Assembly (NCBI RefSeq): GCF_003314995.1
Contig: NZ_QNRH01000007.1
Location: 62,001 to 126,000 of the forward strand
Source of the DNA: Pseudochrobactrum asaccharolyticum
Lineage (GTDB): Bacteria > Pseudomonadota > Alphaproteobacteria > Rhizobiales > Rhizobiaceae
Direction of reading: 5' to 3'
Length of the DNA stretch: 64,000 nt
Shown here: positions 60,182 to 64,000 of the stretch, one piece after another
Position numbering within the stretch: the stretch's first letter is position 1
Layout: each line of letters opens with the position of its first letter
Program-made: the position numbers and the translations under genes
The notes under the pieces: generated by a model
What the model was told of the DNA's origin: nothing
Databases searched by the model: none
What the model saw: only the letters and a program-made list of their open reading frames with translations

Positions 60182-61102
60182 CTACAGGCGTCCCCAGTCG
60201 CAGTTTTTCAGATCATCCCTGATAAAATCGACAAAGGTTCTGATCAGAGGATTTTTATAACGGCTTTGGAAATACATTGCATAAAGCGTGTGCAGGCTGG
60301 CCGCCTGATAATCGGGAAACAGAACTTCAATTTCGCCATTCTTGATATGTTTATCAGCCACATAAGTCGGCAGACAGGCAATGCCCTGATGAGCAAGCGT
60401 GAAATTCAATAAGGCCAGACTACTGTTACATTCCAGACTGGCATTAATTTTTATCTGCTCCACAGTGCCTTTATGCCAGTAGGTCCACGCACCGCCGTTT
60501 GTCATAGCCGGATAGACCAGCAATTGGTGGTTTTGCGGTTTGAGATCTTGTGGCTTTTGCGGGCGTCCGTGTTGCTCAAGATATTGCGGTGTCGCACAAT
60601 AAACCCAGCGGATTTGGGTGAGCATTCTGGCTGCATAGGGGCCGTCAGTTGCATCCGTTATGCGCAAGGCAATATCAATATTTTCCTCGCCAAGATTAAC
60701 CAGCCGGTCATCCAGAGAAATGTGAATATTCACATCAGGATAGCGCTCTTTATAGCGGCTGATAATGCCAACGAGCTGTGAGCAGCCAAATGCAATCGAA
60801 CAAGAGATATGGAGATCGCCTTTCGTCTGGCTGCGCAAATCTCCGACTTCATCCAGCGCATCCTCAACATCAGCAAGAATACGGGAGACACGCTGGAAAA
60901 ACATTTTGCCGTGTGTTGTCAGCGTAACCGCGCGTGTTGTGCGCCGAACCAGCAAAACACCGAGTTGTTCTTCGAGCAGGGACAGGCTTTTGCTGACAGC
61001 AGAGGGTGTCATGCCCAGCTCGCGCGCTGCCGATGACAGACCGCCGGTTTCTGCAATTTTTGCCAGAACAATGAACTGGTTGAGCGAGGAAGTGAGTTTC
61101 AT
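60182..61102 (-). CDS. LysR-family transcriptional regulator
   Basis: A 306-residue LysR regulator. The N-terminal HTH is at about 5-62 (LNQFIVLAKIAETGGLSSAARELGMTPSAVSKSLSLLEEQLGVLLVRRTTRAVTLT) and a type 2 periplasmic-binding-like effector domain fills the rest. It belongs to the CrgA/PecT-like group (DLRSQTKGDLHISCS). It is divergent from the aminotransferase gene, the usual arrangement for regulator and target. An ATGAA-N6-TTCAT dyad (61134-61149) lies between them. Confidence 0.92.
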   Translation of the reverse strand: MKLTSSLNQFIVLAKIAETGGLSSAARELGMTPSAVSKSLSLLEEQLGVLLVRRTTRAVTLTTHGKMFFQRVSRILADVEDALDEVGDLRSQTKGDLHISCSIAFGCSQLVGIISRYKERYPDVNIHISLDDRLVNLGEENIDIALRITDATDGPYAARMLTQIRWVYCATPQYLEQHGRPQKPQDLKPQNHQLLVYPAMTNGGAWTYWHKGTVEQIKINASLECNSSLALLNFTLAHQGIACLPTYVADKHIKNGEIEVLFPDYQAASLHTLYAMYFQSRYKNPLIRTFVDFIRDDLKNCDWGRL

Positions 61103-61194
61103 TTGTGAAAATTTATCATAATAGCTTTGAAAAATGAACTATTCTTCATAACTCTTTCTTGTTCTATCTTTGTCGTATGTGAGAGGGAACAGAT

Positions 61195-62376
61195 GTGACT
61201 ACAGATTTCGATTGCGTAATTGACCGCCGCCAGAGCAGTTCAATCAAATGGGCTGCAGCGGATACAAATCTTTTGCCGGATGAGGCAGCCGCCGATCCGT
61301 TGCCGATGTGGGTGGCGGATATGGATTTTCGCTCTCCGCCTGTTGTGATTGAGGCTTTGGAAAAGGCAGCACGCGATGGTGTGTTTGGTTATCCGTTCCG
61401 CACGCAGAGCTATGATGAGGCTGTGTGCGGCTGGCAAAAACATCGTTTTGGCTGGGATGCAAAGCCTGAGTGGCTGGTGCAGACTCCGGGCGTTGTAACC
61501 GCATTGAACATGCTGATCCAGACTTTCAGCCGTCCGGGCGATGCTGTTCTGATCCAGCCGCCGGTTTATGGTCATTTCTTCAACGATGTGATTGAAAACG
61601 GCCGTCGGGTGATTGAAGCGCCGTTACAGCGCAATGATACATCCTACAGTTTTGATGCTGAGGTCTTTGAAGCAGCGATTACACCGGACACCAAAATCTT
61701 TATCCTCTGTAATCCGCATAATCCGACCGGTAATGTCTGGTCAAAAGCAGATCTGCGGCAAATGGGGGAAATCTGTCTGCGGCACAATATTCTGGTGATT
61801 TCTGATGAAATTCACGAGGATCTGATCTTAAACCCGCATGTCAGTCATGTGCCGTTTGCCTCGCTGGGTGAGGAATTTGCGCAGAATTCGGTTGTATGCA
61901 CTGCACCAAGCAAGACATTTAATATTGCTGGTCTGCAATGCTCAAATCTGTTCATTGCCAACAAGAAGATCCGTGATGAATTCCGCCGTGTTCTGGTGCG
62001 CAGCGGACTTAATTTTGTGAATACATTAGGCGCGGTTGCCTGCGAGGCGGCTTATAAACATGGTGAGAGCTGGCTGGAGGACTTGCTGGCTTATATTCGC
62101 GGTAATCAGCAATATTTTGCGTCTTCTGTGCATCAGCTTTTCCCGCAATTGCAGGTTTTCGACAGCGATGCGCTTTACCTCGCATGGATGGATTGTCGTG
62201 GCCTTGATATGGCGGCGCCTGAGCTGGAAAAATTCATGCTGACACAGGCACGGGTCTGGTTTGATCGTGGCTCCAAATTTGGCACGCAGGGACATGGTTT
62301 TATGCGGGTTAATCTCGGCTGTCCGCGTTCGACGATTGATGAGGCGCTCGGGAGACTGAAAAACGCTCTAGAATAA
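61195..62376 (+). CDS. MalY/PatB-like PLP-dependent C-S lyase or aminotransferase
   Basis: A 393-residue fold-type I PLP enzyme of the MalY/PatB group. Motifs are the N-terminal DRRQSSSIKWAA followed by PLPMWVADMDF, the cofactor region NPHNPTGNVWS, the Asp of VISDEIHEDLIL, and the Schiff-base Lys in APSKTFNIAGLQCSNLFI. PatB/MalY enzymes cleave cystathionine and other S-substituted cysteines to a thiol, pyruvate and ammonia. It starts with GTG at 61195 after GAGAGGG. It leads an operon with an M20 amidohydrolase and an AbgT transporter, so it may act on an amino acid released by the amidohydrolase (inference). Confidence 0.92.
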   Translation: MTTDFDCVIDRRQSSSIKWAAADTNLLPDEAAADPLPMWVADMDFRSPPVVIEALEKAARDGVFGYPFRTQSYDEAVCGWQKHRFGWDAKPEWLVQTPGVVTALNMLIQTFSRPGDAVLIQPPVYGHFFNDVIENGRRVIEAPLQRNDTSYSFDAEVFEAAITPDTKIFILCNPHNPTGNVWSKADLRQMGEICLRHNILVISDEIHEDLILNPHVSHVPFASLGEEFAQNSVVCTAPSKTFNIAGLQCSNLFIANKKIRDEFRRVLVRSGLNFVNTLGAVACEAAYKHGESWLEDLLAYIRGNQQYFASSVHQLFPQLQVFDSDALYLAWMDCRGLDMAAPELEKFMLTQARVWFDRGSKFGTQGHGFMRVNLGCPRSTIDEALGRLKNALE

Positions 62377-62385
62377 GGACTAAGA

Positions 62386-62412
62386 CCCTGCCAGCTGGGG
62401 AGCTGAGCAGGG
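62386..62412 (+). other. Strong intercistronic hairpin
   Basis: CCCTGC-CAGCT, loop GGGG, AGCTG-A-GCAGGG: an 11-bp stem with a single bulged A lies between the aminotransferase and amidohydrolase genes, with no U-tract. It may protect or process the mRNA, or act as a partial attenuator. Confidence 0.6.
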
Positions 62413-62432
62413 AAGCATAAAGGGGAGGAATT

Positions 62433-63638
62433 ATGCTGGCATCTTATAAAACATCTGCCATTGCTATTGCATTGGCGGAACAGGACTATATGCGCGCTAT
62501 CCGGCGGGAGTTACATAGCCTGCCGGAACTATCGCTGCATGAGCGCAGAACATCACAACGTATTGCAGAGGAGCTGGATGCCATCGGCGTGCCTTATGTG
62601 CGGGTTGGTGAGTTCGGTATTGTTGCGACTATTGAAGGTACAAGCAGAGACCGTGTGGTGGCTTTGCGTGCGGATATGGATGCTTTGCCGATTCAGGAAG
62701 ATAATCCGCATCTGGAATATTGCTCAAAAACAGAAGGTGTGATGCATGCCTGCGGTCATGACGGACATGTGGCGATGTTGCTGGGTGCTGCCCGTATTCT
62801 GCAACAGCTTAAAGCGCAATTAAACGGCACAGTGAAACTCTGTTTCCAGCAGGCGGAAGAAGTCGGCAAAGGAACACAGGAAATTCTGGCGGAGCTTGCC
62901 AAGTTTCCGGTGGAAAGTGTTTTCGGTATTCATCTCTGGTCAGAGATTGAAACCGGCAAAATTTCAGTTGAAGCGGGGCCGCGCATGGCTGCCGGTAAAG
63001 CGATCAATATTGCGGTTCATGGTACCGGTACACATGGTGCTTACCCGAACCGTGGTATCGATCCGGTGCTCGCATCAGCCGCTATCTTATTAAATTGCTC
63101 GGCGTTGATCAGTCGTGAGATTGATGCAGTTGAGCCTGCGGTGCTGACATTCGGGCAAATCCACGCCGGTGAAGCGGGAAATGTTATTCCGGATATTGTG
63201 CGGATTGCCGGTACGTTGCGGACCACATCTGTTGCAACAGAGGCGTTTCTTATTGAGGCCGTAGAACGTGTGGTAAAAAACACGGCAGCATCTTACCGCG
63301 CAACGGCCGAGGTGAGCTGGCCCGGTGGCGTGCCTGTAGTTGCCAATGATCCTGCGTGCAGCGCGGTTGCATTCACGGCTGTGCATAATCTGGGGCTTGC
63401 TGATCAGCTGATCGATTTTAAAACCATGATGGCCTCCGAAAACTATGCTGACTTTCTGGCCGTTTATCCCGGTGTATTTGCGCTGATCGGCGTTCGCAAT
63501 GAAGCATTGGGCGCCTGCTATCCGCATCATCATCCGAAATTCAATATTGATGAGGAGCCGCTGTCCACCGGTGCTGCTTTGCATGCGCAATATGCGATTG
63601 ATTATTTCAACAAGATGCAGGCGGGAGCAGGACAATGA
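62433..63638 (+). CDS. M20-family amidohydrolase (hippurate hydrolase / N-acyl amino acid type)
   Basis: A 401-residue M20D amidohydrolase. Motifs are the metal-binding ALRADMDALPIQE, the MHACGHDGHVAMLLGAAR signature with the catalytic Cys/His, the CFQQAEEVGKGTQEIL Glu pair, HLWSEIETGKISVEAGPRMA, and the terminal YPHHHPKFNIDEE. A lid domain lies in the middle. Family members remove acyl groups from amino acids or split aminobenzoyl-glutamate. A strong RBS (GGGGAGGAATTATG) precedes it, and its stop overlaps the start of the AbgT gene (ATGA), as in abg operons. Confidence 0.95.
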   Translation: MLASYKTSAIAIALAEQDYMRAIRRELHSLPELSLHERRTSQRIAEELDAIGVPYVRVGEFGIVATIEGTSRDRVVALRADMDALPIQEDNPHLEYCSKTEGVMHACGHDGHVAMLLGAARILQQLKAQLNGTVKLCFQQAEEVGKGTQEILAELAKFPVESVFGIHLWSEIETGKISVEAGPRMAAGKAINIAVHGTGTHGAYPNRGIDPVLASAAILLNCSALISREIDAVEPAVLTFGQIHAGEAGNVIPDIVRIAGTLRTTSVATEAFLIEAVERVVKNTAASYRATAEVSWPGGVPVVANDPACSAVAFTAVHNLGLADQLIDFKTMMASENYADFLAVYPGVFALIGVRNEALGACYPHHHPKFNIDEEPLSTGAALHAQYAIDYFNKMQAGAGQ

Positions 63639-64000
63639 CAGACGCTGTTATGAAAAAGGGCAGCGGCTTTCTCGCTGCTGTGGAACGTATCGGCAATAAA
63701 ATGCCGCATCCGATTGCCCTGTTTTTAGGAATTATTCTTATAGTTCTGTGTCTGTCTTTGCTGCTGTCGCTGGCAGGGGTGTCTGCTGTTCATCCGCAAA
63801 CACAGGAAACACTCTATGTTAAAAACCTGCTCAATGTGCGGGAACTGATTGAGTGGGGCAGCAATCTTTCTAAAAACCTGCAAAACTTTCCGGTATTGGC
63901 CAGTGTGCTTATTCTGGCAGCGGCAACAGGGCTGTGTGAGCAAACGGGTTTTTTTGCTTCCGCAATCAAGTCGTCTTTGAAAAATGCGACCGGATCAGGC
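63635..64000 (+). CDS. AbgT-family transporter (3' end outside window)
   Basis: The first 122 residues of a membrane transporter. The N-terminus is MTDAVMKKGSGFLAAVERIGNKMPHPIALF, with a first TM helix (ALFLGIILIVLCLSLLLSLAGVSAVHP), VKNLLNVRELIEWGSNLSKNLQNFPVLASVLILAAATGLCEQTGFFASAIK: the typical AbgT opening. AbgT proteins import p-aminobenzoyl-glutamate or export sulfonamide-like compounds. Translational coupling to the M20 amidohydrolase (ATGA overlap) points to uptake of its N-acylated substrate. Confidence 0.92.
   Translation, partial: MTDAVMKKGSGFLAAVERIGNKMPHPIALFLGIILIVLCLSLLLSLAGVSAVHPQTQETLYVKNLLNVRELIEWGSNLSKNLQNFPVLASVLILAAATGLCEQTGFFASAIKSSLKNATGSG

Overview
The window looks like chromosome from an alphaproteobacterium of the order Hyphomicrobiales, most likely the Brucellaceae (Ochrobactrum/Pseudochrobactrum-like). 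The reasons are a MucR/Ros zinc-finger regulator, a DUF1127 gene followed by CCUCC-loop RNA hairpins, ~105-bp palindromic repeats resembling Brucella Bru-RS elements, a RirA-type operator and the gene content in general. The species is inferred from family recognition, not from a database search. No tRNA, rRNA, CRISPR array, phage or transposase was seen.

Layout. 1-6.1 kb: an exported protein cut by the window edge, a QseBC/PmrAB-like two-component system, and a thiol-redox group (DsbD, a DsbA-like protein, a DsrE-like protein). Two CTTAAG-N5-CTTAAG type boxes suggest that the two-component system controls the genes on both sides of it. 6.1-9.1 kb: DUF1127 with three tandem CCUCC-loop hairpin RNAs, mucR, and a GntR-family regulator. 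9.1-30 kb: a nearly complete aerobic phenylacetate (paa) island. It has a Liv-type ABC transporter, a fused hydratase/dehydrogenase that can supply the missing PaaF and PaaH steps, paaN, paaGIK, a TetR regulator (PaaR-like), paaZ, a ferritin-like PaaA paralogue, paaEDCBA, the thiolase paaJ and paaX. A decayed paaY remnant sits exactly at the end of paaZ. Near-palindromic GACCG-N2-CGGTC sites lie in the paaN/paaG divergent region and at the paaJABCD promoter.

30-39.3 kb: small accessory genes: an alpha/beta hydrolase, a truncated globin, several small membrane proteins, a DUF523 protein, an SH3 protein, a nucleotidyltransferase split at an A7 run, a cupin, a nucleoside deaminase, a DUF2165 protein and an AraC-family regulator. 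39.4-43.8 kb: an RND efflux pump (permease plus adaptor, no outer-membrane channel) behind a MerR/SoxR-type promoter with a 19-bp spacer. 44.2-53.4 kb: two consecutive ECF sigma / FecR / TonB-receptor (with STN domain) cell-surface signalling sets, probably for iron or heme compounds.

53.4-60.2 kb: a peptide-type ABC transporter (fused double ATPase, two permeases and a separate binding protein), a creatininase-family amidohydrolase and a MarR regulator with two palindromic sites. 60.2-64 kb: a LysR regulator divergent from a MalY/PatB-like C-S lyase or aminotransferase, an M20 amidohydrolase and an AbgT-type transporter cut by the right edge. This last set would suit uptake and breakdown of N-acylated (perhaps S-substituted) amino acids.
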